Assembly (NCBI GenBank): GCA_963745945.1
Contig: CAVUZG010000004.1
Coordinates: 806,001 to 870,000 of the forward strand
Direction: 5' to 3'
Source: DATFVA01 sp963745945
GTDB lineage: Bacteria > Bacteroidota > Ignavibacteria > Ignavibacteriales > Ignavibacteriaceae
Length of the DNA: 64,000 nucleotides
Of this stretch, positions 24,146-34,029 are shown piece after piece. The notes beneath the pieces are model-generated. The model ran no database searches. It worked only from the letters and a program-made list of their open reading frames with translations, and was not told where the DNA came from. The position numbers and the translations under genes are program-made. Each line of letters opens with the position of its first letter. Position 1 is the first letter of the stretch.

Positions 24146-25245
24146 ATTGTACTTGCAAATTTTATCGCGCTATCAGCTATTTCTGAAGCAGCATTTTCTT
24201 TACCGAGTTTCTTCGCATTATTTTTTAAGTCTTCTAATTTTTTAAGATCAAATATTGTCGAAATAATTTTATCTGCCAAAGAATTTTTTGCATTCTTATC
24301 TTCAATCAAAATAACGGCACCAACGTCTGCAAGTGACTTTGCATTGAAGTATTGATGATTTTCAGCAACATTTGGTGAAGGAATTAAAACAGAAGGAATT
24401 CCCAACACCAGGAGTTCTGCAATCGTTGTAGCACCGGCTCTTGCAATAACAAGATCAGCAGCGGAGTATGCAAGATTCATATCCTCAATAAACGGGGAAA
24501 TAAATATTCCTTTACCGGATTTATTTTTAAACTCTTCAAAATAGTTGCTGCCTGTTTGCCAAATCACCTGTATCTCTTTCTCAAGAATTAATTGGAGTGA
24601 ATCTGCAACAGCTTTATTTATAGAAGCAGCACCAAGGCTGCCGCCCAGTATCAACAATGTTTTTTTTACAGGATCCAGATTATAGTGCCTGAGCGCTGCT
24701 TCTTTATTAACCTGATAAAGGCTTTCTCTGACAGGATTTCCTGTTAGCTTTATTTTTTCTTTTGATCTCAGATATTTTTTTGAGTCGGCAAAACTTATAT
24801 GAATTTCATCAGCGTATCTTTCAAGCAGACGTGTTGTTACACCCGGATAACTATTCTGTTCGAGCAAAATTATTTTTGCTCCCATAACAGAAGAACCCCA
24901 GATTGCAGGTCCGGACACATAACCTCCCGAACCGATTGCTACTCTGGGTTTAAAATTCATATTTATTATTAATGATTGAATTAGTGAAACTCCGAGCTTT
25001 AAGGGAAAAAGTAAATTTTCCAAAGTGAATGTTCTTGCAAAACCTTTTATCCATATCGATCTGAATTTATAACCAAGTTTAGGAATAACTCTTCCTTCAA
25101 TTTTCGTTTTGGTCCCGACAAATAAAATATCAGCTTCCGGAATTCTGGCTTTAATCTTTTCAGCAACTGCAACCGCAGGAAACAAATGTCCGCCAGTTCC
25201 GCCGCCTGCAAATAAAAATCTATATTGTGTTTTGGTAACTGCCAT
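24142..25245 (-). CDS. murG: UDP-GlcNAc:lipid I N-acetylglucosaminyltransferase
   Basis: Adds GlcNAc to lipid I to form lipid II at the inner face of the membrane. 367 residues, GT-B fold. GGGTGGHLFPAVAVAEKI (15-32) is the first glycine-rich loop, VAIGSGGYVSGPA the second, and LILGGSLGAASIN the third; RAGATTIAELLVLGIPSVLIPSP is the UDP-GlcNAc site. Overlaps the PH-like gene and abuts ftsW. Confidence 0.96.
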   Translation of the reverse strand: MAVTKTQYRFLFAGGGTGGHLFPAVAVAEKIKARIPEADILFVGTKTKIEGRVIPKLGYKFRSIWIKGFARTFTLENLLFPLKLGVSLIQSLIINMNFKPRVAIGSGGYVSGPAIWGSSVMGAKIILLEQNSYPGVTTRLLERYADEIHISFADSKKYLRSKEKIKLTGNPVRESLYQVNKEAALRHYNLDPVKKTLLILGGSLGAASINKAVADSLQLILEKEIQVIWQTGSNYFEEFKNKSGKGIFISPFIEDMNLAYSAADLVIARAGATTIAELLVLGIPSVLIPSPNVAENHQYFNAKSLADVGAVILIEDKNAKNSLADKIISTIFDLKKLEDLKNNAKKLGKENAASEIADSAIKFASTI

Positions 25246-26378
25246 TAATTCATTTCCATATTTGCAGTTGTCCTATTAATGTTATTTCTGTTTTGATTTA
25301 TCGCGTTAGTCATTCCAATATTTATCAGAATTCCTGTTGATATACACATAAAAATTAATGATGTACCGCCATAGCTTATAAAAGGCAACGGGAGACCCGT
25401 AGTTGGTACGAGTCCTGTAGCCACAGCAACATTTATAAAAGCATTAACTAATACAGAAATAGAAATTCCAAAAGCAAGAAGCTGACCGAATACATCTTTA
25501 CATTTTTTTGCGATTAGGATTCCTGAAACAAAAAGAACGAGATAAGCAAATAGAATAATCACTGAGCCAATAAATCCCAGTTCTTCACCAAGAATAGCAA
25601 AAATAAAATCGCCATAAGCTTCAGGAAGGAAAAGATTACTCTGTCTGCTATGACCCATTCCAACTCCAAGAATACCGCCGCTACCTAAACCAAGTAAAGC
25701 CTGCTTAACCTGTATATTTATATCACCACCATTACTGAAACTATGAATGAATGTTAAAATTCGTTCGCGGGAATGTGAAAAGAGCATTGCCCCGGCACCG
25801 CCTAATAGTGCACAGCTACCCATAGAAGCAAGTATGTGTTTTAATTTTGCTCCTCCTACGAATAATACAGTAATAGAAATGATAAGAACAAGTATTCCGT
25901 TACTTAAATTCGGTTGAATAAAAATTAATCCGGCTATAGTAATAACCCAGATAAATAAATACATATATCCATGTTTAAAATTTTCAATATCTCTTCCCTT
26001 CGATTCAATCAATGTAGCCAGATGCATAACCAGAACAAGCTTGGCAATATCAGCCGGTTGAAAAGTTATAAAGCCAAGATTTATCCACCGTCCCGCACCT
26101 TTTATATCAGGAGCAATAATCAGAGTTAATATCAGGAGACCAACCGTACCGAAAATGAGTGGTTTACTAATATCTTTATATATTTCATATGGTATCATTG
26201 CAAATACAATCATCAGAAAAATTCCGGTAACAACTTTAAAAAAATGCGAATTGAAAAGGTGGAACAGACTATCAAATTTAAATGCACTGTATGTACTACT
26301 GGCACTCATAACCAGAACTAACCCTAAGAGAGTCAATACAAATGCATCTAAAAATATTGTTATCGAAAGTTTTTTCAT
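25245..26378 (-). CDS. ftsW: Septal peptidoglycan polymerase FtsW (SEDS family)
   Basis: Polytopic membrane glycosyltransferase that polymerises lipid II together with FtsI. 377 residues with about ten hydrophobic helices. SEDS signatures: INLGFITFQPADIAKL near 95, LGLGSGGILGVGMGHS near 230, NLFLPEAYGDFIFAILGEELGF, and GLPLPFISYGGTSL near 330. Position between murD and murG favours FtsW over RodA. Confidence 0.95.
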   Translation of the reverse strand: MKKLSITIFLDAFVLTLLGLVLVMSASSTYSAFKFDSLFHLFNSHFFKVVTGIFLMIVFAMIPYEIYKDISKPLIFGTVGLLILTLIIAPDIKGAGRWINLGFITFQPADIAKLVLVMHLATLIESKGRDIENFKHGYMYLFIWVITIAGLIFIQPNLSNGILVLIISITVLFVGGAKLKHILASMGSCALLGGAGAMLFSHSRERILTFIHSFSNGGDINIQVKQALLGLGSGGILGVGMGHSRQSNLFLPEAYGDFIFAILGEELGFIGSVIILFAYLVLFVSGILIAKKCKDVFGQLLAFGISISVLVNAFINVAVATGLVPTTGLPLPFISYGGTSLIFMCISTGILINIGMTNAINQNRNNINRTTANMEMN

Positions 26379-27724
26379 TACAGTTTATTCACTTCTTCTT
26401 TAAATACTCTGCCCCGATGTTCATAATTATCATACATATCAAAACTTGCACATGCCGGTGATAAAAGAACGATATCTCCAGCTCTCGCTTCCTGGTTAGC
26501 AGCGTGAACTACATCTTCCATTGTTTGTTTAACTTCAACCTTAATATCATGATGAAAAAAGTTAAATACTTTATCAGCAGAAGAACCTATTGCATAGATC
26601 TTGATTACTCTGTTGAGGACAAGCGGTTTAATCTGGTTATAGTCGTTACCCTTATCCTGTCCCCCAAGAATCAGAAATATTTGTCCCGGGAATCCTTTAA
26701 GTGCATACCAGACAGAATCAACATTCGTAGCTTTTGAATCATTTATATACTTCACTCCCTCTATCTCCCGGACAAACTCGAGTCTGTGTTCAACTCCTTC
26801 AAAAGTTCGCAATGCCTTAATGATTTTTTCATTATCAAGATTGAATATCTTCGCCGCAGTAATAACTGCCATTGCATTTGCAATATTATGCTCGCCAATT
26901 AGATTTATATCTGAGACTTTGCAACTGAATTGAACATGGTCATCTTCATTGAAAAATATATCCCCTTCGGAATCATATGTTCCATTACCCGTAGTTTCCT
27001 TCAGTGAAAAGTAATATGTTTTACTATTTGGTTTCTTTACGGAATTAATCAGCGTATCATTATCTTTATTAAGGATAAGAAAATCCTTTTCATCCTGATT
27101 CTCAAATATCCTCAACTTTGATTGAATATAATTTTCAATTTTATTTTCATATCTATTTAAATGATCAGGGGTGATATTTAAGATCATTGCTATCTTCGGT
27201 TTAAACTTCTCAATTAAATCCAGCTGAAAACTTGAAACCTCCAGAGCCACAAATTCATCTTCTTTTACATCGGGAGCGATTTCAGAAAATGCAAATCCAA
27301 TATTTCCTGCCACATAAGTTTTTTTACCACACACATTAAACAAATGTCCGCATAAACTTGTGGTTGTAGTTTTACCATTGGTACCGGTTATAGCTATGAT
27401 ATTCCCCCGGCACACAGAGGCAGCCAGTTCAAGTTCTCCAATTATTTTTATCTTTTTCTCTTTTGCGTTTTTTATTATTTCAGCCTCAGACGAAACCCCG
27501 GGACTAACAACCATAAGATCACAATCATACGCTTTATCAGAATGTTTCCCGGTTTCAAATTCAATTTTATTTGATTCAAGAATTTCAACGAATTCACCAA
27601 GTGCTTTGCCTGATGAGGAATCTGTAACGAATGGCTTTCCACCAAGCCTGGCAATTAATTTTGCAGCTCCGACACCACTTCTTTTGGCACCAACTATAGT
27701 TATTTTTGTCCCAGTGAGATTCAT
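26378..27724 (-). CDS. murD: UDP-N-acetylmuramoyl-L-alanine--D-glutamate ligase
   Basis: Adds D-Glu to UDP-MurNAc-L-Ala. 448 residues, normal. P-loop AITGTNGKTTTTSLCGHLF near 110, NITPDHLNRYE near 187, INDSKATNVDSV near 312 and LLSPACASFDMYDNYEHRG at the C-terminus, the last being diagnostic for MurD. Shares a base with ftsW and lies five bases behind mraY. Confidence 0.97.
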   Translation of the reverse strand: MNLTGTKITIVGAKRSGVGAAKLIARLGGKPFVTDSSSGKALGEFVEILESNKIEFETGKHSDKAYDCDLMVVSPGVSSEAEIIKNAKEKKIKIIGELELAASVCRGNIIAITGTNGKTTTTSLCGHLFNVCGKKTYVAGNIGFAFSEIAPDVKEDEFVALEVSSFQLDLIEKFKPKIAMILNITPDHLNRYENKIENYIQSKLRIFENQDEKDFLILNKDNDTLINSVKKPNSKTYYFSLKETTGNGTYDSEGDIFFNEDDHVQFSCKVSDINLIGEHNIANAMAVITAAKIFNLDNEKIIKALRTFEGVEHRLEFVREIEGVKYINDSKATNVDSVWYALKGFPGQIFLILGGQDKGNDYNQIKPLVLNRVIKIYAIGSSADKVFNFFHHDIKVEVKQTMEDVVHAANQEARAGDIVLLSPACASFDMYDNYEHRGRVFKEEVNKL

Positions 27725-27728
27725 ATTC

Positions 27729-28838
27729 CTATCTTATCTTAAATGAAGCCAGACTGATTATAGCAAGGATGATTGCTATTATATAAAACCTGATCACAAT
27801 TTTTGGTTCCGGCCAACCCATCATTTCAAAGTGATGATGAATAGGGGCCATCTTAAAAACCCTTCGTCCTTCACCGTATTTCTTTTTAGTTATTTTGAAA
27901 TAAACACGTTGAATAATTACTGAAATTGTCTCCAGAAAAAATATTCCGCCAAGTATCGGGATTAATAATTCTTTTTTAATAAGCACTGCAAGTATGCCGA
28001 AAGCTCCGCCAAGAGCAAGCGAACCTGTATCCCCCATAAAAACCTGGGCCGGATATGAATTAAACCAGAGAAATCCCAAAGAAGCGCCGACAAGTGCAGC
28101 TACAAAAACTGTAAGTTCTCCTGCACCGGGCAGGTATATAATATTAAGGTAGTTTGAAAAAATTGAGTTGCCGCTTACATAACTTATTATTGCGAGTGTC
28201 AGCATAACAATCGTAATAACTCCGATGGCTAATCCATCAAGTCCATCTGTTAAATTAACAGCGTTGGAAGTAGCCGTTATAATAAAAACCACAACAGGTA
28301 TGTAGAAAAATGAAAAATCGAAATTTGCGTTCTTAAGAAATGGTACTGTTGTTACCGAATGTATACCATTAAACTGTGGTGCAAAGTATATAACTGACCC
28401 AACAACAATTCCTATTATTACCTGCCCAAGTAATTTATATCTTGCAATCAATCCATTTGGAAGTTTTTTAACTACCTTTAAATAATCATCAAGAAATCCC
28501 ACGGCGCTTAACCATACAGTTCCTGCGAGAATAAGAATAATATATATACTAAGAATGTTTGCCCATAGAAGTACAGGAATAACAACACATAAAATTATAA
28601 TTAGACCGCCCATTGTTGGAGTACCAGCTTTAGACCAATGGGATTTTGGCCCATCAATTTTTTTTGCTTCACCAATTTGTTTCTTCTGGAGTTTCCTAAT
28701 GATTTTCGGACCCAGGTAAAACGAAAGAAACAAAGCAGTGATAGCAGATAATGCCGATCTGAAAGTAATAAACCGGAACACATCAAATCCCGGAGGATTA
28801 AAAATTTTATTTATATATTCAGACAAGAAGTAGAGCAT
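27729..28838 (-). CDS. mraY: Phospho-N-acetylmuramoyl-pentapeptide transferase
   Basis: Transfers phospho-MurNAc-pentapeptide to undecaprenyl phosphate, forming lipid I. 369 residues with ten membrane helices. Motifs: KSHWSKAGTPTMGGLI, the Asp pair in FLDDYLK, NAVNLTDGLDGLAIG, MGDTGSLALGG, and APIHHHFEMMGWPE, all canonical catalytic loops of MraY. Shares its first base with the murF stop. Confidence 0.97.
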   Translation of the reverse strand: MLYFLSEYINKIFNPPGFDVFRFITFRSALSAITALFLSFYLGPKIIRKLQKKQIGEAKKIDGPKSHWSKAGTPTMGGLIIILCVVIPVLLWANILSIYIILILAGTVWLSAVGFLDDYLKVVKKLPNGLIARYKLLGQVIIGIVVGSVIYFAPQFNGIHSVTTVPFLKNANFDFSFFYIPVVVFIITATSNAVNLTDGLDGLAIGVITIVMLTLAIISYVSGNSIFSNYLNIIYLPGAGELTVFVAALVGASLGFLWFNSYPAQVFMGDTGSLALGGAFGILAVLIKKELLIPILGGIFFLETISVIIQRVYFKITKKKYGEGRRVFKMAPIHHHFEMMGWPEPKIVIRFYIIAIILAIISLASFKIR

Positions 28839-30241
28839 TATTTCCCGGCTTTTTCTTCTATGGTTTTAACAAATTCTTCCATTTTCATTCCGCGTGATCC
28901 TTTGACAAGAATGACCGAATCGGTGAAATTCTGTTTAGTTAAAAACGAATTAAGATTTTTTCTGCTGTTAAAAAATTTTGAATTGATATTCACTTTTTGC
29001 AATTCTTCATTGAGGTTTTTCATCATCGGACCAATCAAATAAACTGCTTCAAATTTATTCGCTTTAATTGCAGGTGCTAATTTTCTGTGGAGCTCAGGAG
29101 CATTTTCTCCAAGTTCGAACATATCACCCAGTATGGCAATCTTTCTTTTGTGAAGTTTAATTTTTCCGGAAAGATTCATTGCTTCTTTCATTGATGCGGG
29201 ATTTGCATTATAAGTATCATCAATCAACAGGAAATTTTTATAACGTCTTACATTTAATCTTTTTTCAACCTGATTTAGTTTATTTAATCCTTCTGAAATT
29301 TCCTTAACCGATAATCCCAATGTAAATGCAACTGTGGCTGCAGCCAGAAAATTTCTTGCATTAACTTCACCGTACAAAGGCAAATCAACTTTAAGTTTAT
29401 TCTTTTTGTAAGTGATTTCGATTTGAGGTCTTCCATCGTCTGTAAATCCAATTACTTTTCCACTTACAGCAGAGTTTGAGTTAAATCCATATGTTACTTT
29501 ATTCTTATATTTTTCTGAAGCTTTTTTTAATAATTTATCATCATCATTAATGAAAAGTATTCCGTTCATTTTTGCTGTAGCTTTAAAAAGAGCAACCTTT
29601 TCTTTAAGTATTCCTTTTTTATTAATCAAAAATTCCAGGTGAGAATCACCAATATTTGTAATCATTGCATAATCAGGTAAAGCGATGTTTGCAGTGTATT
29701 CAATCTCTCCAAAATGATTTGTACCCAGCTCAGCTACCAGTATGTCGTGTTTTTCATTTGTGCTGAAAAGCGTAAGAGGAACACCAATATGATTATTGTG
29801 ATTGGCAACTGTTTTATTGACGTTGTATTTCGTGCTTAATAACATAGCTGCCATTTCTTTTGTTGATGTTTTACCTGCACTACCTGTTATCCCGACTATT
29901 TTTGTTTTTGTATAACCAGATAATTTTTTTCTCCAAACTCCGGCTAATTCTCCTAATGCTTTTACTGAATCTTCAACAGCAATAACGGGTATCTTAACTT
30001 CATCTGTCTTTTTCAACTTTCTGTTTTCAATTAATAAAGCTGCGGCACCATTTGAAGCAGCTTTCTCAACAAAGTCGTGTCCGTCGAATCTATCTCCTTT
30101 AATCGCAATAAATAAACAATCATTCGAAATATTTCTTGAATCAATTGAAACATGTCTGATTGTTTTAAAATTATCAGGATTATAAATAACCGCTGATTTT
30201 AAATTAAAGAAGTCTTCAATCGTAAGACCAATCCTTTTCAT
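28838..30241 (-). CDS. murF: UDP-MurNAc-tripeptide--D-Ala-D-Ala ligase
   Basis: Completes the pentapeptide by adding D-Ala-D-Ala. 467 residues. SIDSRNISNDCLFIAIKGDRFDG is the typical MurE/MurF N-domain start, P-loop VGITGSAGKTSTKEM near 117, IGDSHLEFL and DDTYNANPASMKEAM follow. No ddl gene is present in the operon, so D-Ala-D-Ala must come from elsewhere. Overlaps murE by four bases. Confidence 0.96.
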   Translation of the reverse strand: MKRIGLTIEDFFNLKSAVIYNPDNFKTIRHVSIDSRNISNDCLFIAIKGDRFDGHDFVEKAASNGAAALLIENRKLKKTDEVKIPVIAVEDSVKALGELAGVWRKKLSGYTKTKIVGITGSAGKTSTKEMAAMLLSTKYNVNKTVANHNNHIGVPLTLFSTNEKHDILVAELGTNHFGEIEYTANIALPDYAMITNIGDSHLEFLINKKGILKEKVALFKATAKMNGILFINDDDKLLKKASEKYKNKVTYGFNSNSAVSGKVIGFTDDGRPQIEITYKKNKLKVDLPLYGEVNARNFLAAATVAFTLGLSVKEISEGLNKLNQVEKRLNVRRYKNFLLIDDTYNANPASMKEAMNLSGKIKLHKRKIAILGDMFELGENAPELHRKLAPAIKANKFEAVYLIGPMMKNLNEELQKVNINSKFFNSRKNLNSFLTKQNFTDSVILVKGSRGMKMEEFVKTIEEKAGK

Positions 30242-31710
30242 AGGTTCAGATACTTTTCAGCAACTTCCTTATCAGAAAAATGTCTTCTAATTCCTTTTAT
30301 TTCCTGATACGTTTCGTGACCTTTTCCTGCGATAAGAATTACAGCATTCGGTTCGCTATTAATGACCGTCTGCTTAATTGCTTCTTCCCTATCCTCTATC
30401 ACTTTATAATTATTAACCGTAATTCCGGATTCAATTTCTTTTAGGATATCAAATGGATTTTCATTTCTCGGATTATCTGAAGTAAGAATAACTTTGTCAC
30501 TCAGTTCAGTTGCTATTTTTCCCATAACTGGTCTTTTGGTTTTATCCCTGTTTCCTCCACATCCGAAAACAGTATACACCGGAACTTTGTTCTTAACTAT
30601 ATTTCTAATTGCTAATAAAGTTTTCTCAAGGCTATCGGCATTATGTGAATAGTCTACTATCACTTTTTTCTCACCATCACCAATTATTTCAAACCTTCCC
30701 GGAACCTGAGGCGTTTTCCTAATTCCCTCAACTGCTGAATAAGGATCAATTCCCAGCAAGGTTGTAACAGCAAATGCTGATGCTGAATTATATGCGTTAA
30801 ATTCTCCTACAAGTGAGGTGGATATTGAATAATTGTGTTTGTTGAAATCTATAGTAAATTGGGTCCCATCTAGGTTGTAAGAAATGTTACTAATTAAAAA
30901 GTCTGCACCCGGCAACTTACCTAGTGAATATAGAGGAGCCACTCTATTTTCGATGATTTTTGGGGAAGATTTATCATCAAGATTGTAAACACCGAATGCA
31001 GACAAATTCAGATTATCAAAAAGTATTTTTTTAGCGCTGAGATAATTATCAAAATTTTTATGAAAGTCGAGATGATCTGACGAGATATTAGTGAATACAG
31101 CAGCCGAAAAGTTAAGTCCATAAACTCGTTTCAATGCCAACGCATGAGATGAAACTTCCATAACAACATATTTACAGTCGTCATTGTACATCTCAAACAG
31201 GAGTTCGTTTAAGTCATTGGATTCCGGTGTTGTAAGCGAAGATTTTATTTCTCTATCTCCTATATAATTTGCTATAGTTCCAAGTAATCCTGTTTTATAG
31301 CCCGCTGTTTCAAGAATATTTCTAATAATAAATGCCGTAGTTGTTTTACCTTTAGTTCCTGTAATCCCGATAAGTTTAATTTTCTCTGATACATTTTTAT
31401 AAAAGCCTTTTGATATTTCAGCCAGGGCTTTTCTTGAATCACGGACTAAAATTTTTGCTGTACCTGTATGATTAAATAAATCATCCGGAACTGCATTTTC
31501 ATCTTCAAGTATGATCGCAATTGCACCTTTATTAATCGATTCATTAATAAAGCTGTGTCCATCTGAATTAAATCCTTTTATTGCAACAAAAACAGAACCT
31601 TTAGTAACCTTCCGTGAATCATATTCAATACCTGAGACATCTTTGCGTTGTATATTTCCAACAACCTGAATTACCTGCACACTATTTATTAATTCTGTCA
31701 GTTCCATCAA
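30238..31710 (-). CDS. murE: UDP-MurNAc-L-Ala-D-Glu--2,6-diaminopimelate ligase
   Basis: Adds the third stem residue. 490 residues. P-loop LIGITGTKGKTTTAF near 114, EVSSHAL, FTNISSDHLDFH, and near residue 415 SDNPRNENP, the DNPR signature of MurE enzymes that add meso-diaminopimelate rather than lysine. This points to Gram-negative A1-gamma peptidoglycan. Overlaps both ftsI and murF by four bases. Confidence 0.96.
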   Translation of the reverse strand: MMELTELINSVQVIQVVGNIQRKDVSGIEYDSRKVTKGSVFVAIKGFNSDGHSFINESINKGAIAIILEDENAVPDDLFNHTGTAKILVRDSRKALAEISKGFYKNVSEKIKLIGITGTKGKTTTAFIIRNILETAGYKTGLLGTIANYIGDREIKSSLTTPESNDLNELLFEMYNDDCKYVVMEVSSHALALKRVYGLNFSAAVFTNISSDHLDFHKNFDNYLSAKKILFDNLNLSAFGVYNLDDKSSPKIIENRVAPLYSLGKLPGADFLISNISYNLDGTQFTIDFNKHNYSISTSLVGEFNAYNSASAFAVTTLLGIDPYSAVEGIRKTPQVPGRFEIIGDGEKKVIVDYSHNADSLEKTLLAIRNIVKNKVPVYTVFGCGGNRDKTKRPVMGKIATELSDKVILTSDNPRNENPFDILKEIESGITVNNYKVIEDREEAIKQTVINSEPNAVILIAGKGHETYQEIKGIRRHFSDKEVAEKYLNL

Positions 31711-33707
31711 TAAATTGTGGTTCCGGTAACAGAAATTTCTTTACAAGTAAGTGAGCAAACCTGACCTTTTTTAATTTTCGTTCCCGGTTCAAGGCTTTGA
31801 TTAATGACGATACCGGTTCCGTTCATTTTATATTTCACTCCGAGTTTTGTCAGAATTGAAATTGCATCCTTAATATGATAGTTGCTCAGATCGGGAATAA
31901 TTTTCTTTTGCATACAGACTGAAATTAATTTTGGATCAGGAGATTCGTAAGAAATATTCTTGTAAATAACATCATCATTATTCGTGGTATTAATTTTTGC
32001 AATATTCAAATCTTCATTTAGTGAATTTGACGGAGTTGATTTGATTATATCCGGATCCCTTTGAATAATTCTTTGTGCGACGTTCTTAAAAATCGGTGCA
32101 GCGGCCAGTCCACCATACCTGCCAACCTTCGGAGAGTTCAATAGAATCAGACAAACAATTTTCGGATTCTCTGCAGGAAAGAATCCGATGAAAGAGGAAT
32201 TGTAGTTAAGCTTCGAATAATTTCCATCAATAAGTCTTTGCGAAGTTCCTGTTTTTCCCCCGATCGAGACACCGTCAATTTTAGCATTTTTACCGGTTCC
32301 GTTCTCAACAACACCAACCAGCATATTTTTCATTCTTAATGATGTGGATTCGGAAATAATTCTTCTTACCTGCTTAGGGGAATTATTATTTATACATTTT
32401 CCATCCTGGCTGACTTCACGCAATAAGATCTGTGGTTCGAAAAGAATTCCACCATTTATAATAGCACAATAAGCTGTTATTAACTGTATCGGGGTTACAG
32501 CTATCTCATATCCGAAAGACATAAAAGTTTTTGTAAGACTGCCCCATTCATCAGGTTTTTTCAATGTCCCTTTTACTTCACCGGGAAGAGAAACTGAAGT
32601 GTAGTTGCCGAAGCCAAAACCACGAATATATTTGTAATAGGATTCATCGCCTAATCTTTGAACCAACTTTGAAATTCCAATATTACTAGATTGTTCTAGT
32701 ATTCCTTTTACAGTAAGATATGAATGTTCGTGAGTATCACTTATGTAAACAGATTTGACTTTGTATCTGCCATTCTCAACAAATATTTTTTCATTTTCAT
32801 TGCAAAGATTCTGATCAATCAGAGATGCCATTGTAAAGGTTTTAAAAGTTGAGCCTGGTTCATAAGTGTCCGTAATTGCCCTGTCTCTTCTTTGTTCATC
32901 GGTATAATCCCAGTAATTGTTTGGATCATAATCTTCACTGTTGGCAAGTGCAAGAATCTCTCCTGTTTTAGGATCCATAATTATTCCCACACCTGAAGCA
33001 GCCTGGAATTCTTTTACACCTTTAGATAATTCGTCTTCAAGTATCGATTGATAGGACTTGTCAATAGTCAGGTACAGATTTGTACCGGGAACAGCTGGCT
33101 TGGTCTGCGCTTCTTCAACGGTTATCATATCACCTATAGCATCTCTTTCTATAATCATAGTCCCATCATCTCCTGAGAGAACATCATTAAAAGTATTTGC
33201 TATCCCGTTTACTCCTGTATAATCACTATTTACATAACCCAGTATGTGTGAAGCAAGGTTTTTATAGTAATAAACTCTTGTTGGGTCTTCGTGAGAGAAA
33301 ACAGCCGACATTCTGAAATTCTTTAATAAAATAGTTTTCTCTCCGGAAGCTTTTTTTTCAAGACAAACATTTCTACCGGATGTTTTCATCAATTGAAGAT
33401 AATGCTGTTTTGATTTACCAAATATTGATGAAAATTTTTCGGCTATTTTGATTTTATCTGAAGCAGAAGTCATTCTCATATCCACAAAGTAAGATATGTC
33501 GTCCCTGTTATAAACCATGAGAGAACCGTTTCTGTCATAAATCAAACCACGTTCCGCCCGGATTTTTTCAACTGAAGTCTGTTGTCTTTCGGCATAGTAG
33601 GTAAGCTCTTCACTTTTAACTATCTGGATATCAACAAGTTTGATTATTAGAATCACAAAGCTGATAAAGACAAACAAAGTTATTAACAGTACTCTTCTGT
33701 TATTCAT
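31707..33707 (-). CDS. ftsI: Division-specific transpeptidase FtsI/PBP3 with PASTA domain
   Basis: Class B penicillin-binding protein that crosslinks septal peptidoglycan. 666 residues. A signal-anchor helix (5-24), dimerisation domain, then the transpeptidase with active-site EPGSTFKTF (SxxK), SSNIG (SxN) and GGKTGTSQ (KTG). The C-terminal 60 residues form one PASTA repeat (IIPDLSNYHIKDAISILTKLG), typical of SpoVD/Bacteroidota-type FtsI. Overlaps ftsL-like gene by eight bases. Confidence 0.96.
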   Translation of the reverse strand: MNNRRVLLITLFVFISFVILIIKLVDIQIVKSEELTYYAERQQTSVEKIRAERGLIYDRNGSLMVYNRDDISYFVDMRMTSASDKIKIAEKFSSIFGKSKQHYLQLMKTSGRNVCLEKKASGEKTILLKNFRMSAVFSHEDPTRVYYYKNLASHILGYVNSDYTGVNGIANTFNDVLSGDDGTMIIERDAIGDMITVEEAQTKPAVPGTNLYLTIDKSYQSILEDELSKGVKEFQAASGVGIIMDPKTGEILALANSEDYDPNNYWDYTDEQRRDRAITDTYEPGSTFKTFTMASLIDQNLCNENEKIFVENGRYKVKSVYISDTHEHSYLTVKGILEQSSNIGISKLVQRLGDESYYKYIRGFGFGNYTSVSLPGEVKGTLKKPDEWGSLTKTFMSFGYEIAVTPIQLITAYCAIINGGILFEPQILLREVSQDGKCINNNSPKQVRRIISESTSLRMKNMLVGVVENGTGKNAKIDGVSIGGKTGTSQRLIDGNYSKLNYNSSFIGFFPAENPKIVCLILLNSPKVGRYGGLAAAPIFKNVAQRIIQRDPDIIKSTPSNSLNEDLNIAKINTTNNDDVIYKNISYESPDPKLISVCMQKKIIPDLSNYHIKDAISILTKLGVKYKMNGTGIVINQSLEPGTKIKKGQVCSLTCKEISVTGTTIY

Positions 33708-34029
33708 ATTTTTCTTTTAACAGATTTTCAATTTTTTCAATTTGCTGTTTATCTATTTTTATCTTAAGAAAAGGCGAGCCTCCTCTTACCATTCCCAACT
33801 CTTTTCCGGCTATCTCAGTTATTCTCTCTTCTGAGGACAGGAACTGGTGTTTGACCGTAAGATTTACCTGCCAGTTATTTTTTAAATCAAGTTGTCTTTC
33901 TGCTAATATTTTTTCTTTTGTTAATTCCTCACATTTTAATTTTATGCCAACATAAAAAAGGATCAGGACTATAAAAGATGTAAACATCATTACGCTAAAA
34001 AGAAGAAATGGTTTTGATCCTTTTTTCAT
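33700..34029 (-). CDS. FtsL-like division protein
   Basis: A 109-residue bitopic protein with one transmembrane helix at about residues 8-29 and a heptad-like coiled coil after it (CEELTKEKILAERQLDLK), followed by RITEIAGKELGM, the usual FtsL-type end motif before a short tail. Located between rsmH and ftsI, the classic ftsL place. FtsL forms a complex with FtsQ and FtsB to activate FtsI/FtsW. Primary sequence is too variable to name by sequence alone. Confidence 0.8.
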   Translation of the reverse strand: MKKGSKPFLLFSVMMFTSFIVLILFYVGIKLKCEELTKEKILAERQLDLKNNWQVNLTVKHQFLSSEERITEIAGKELGMVRGGSPFLKIKIDKQQIEKIENLLKEKYE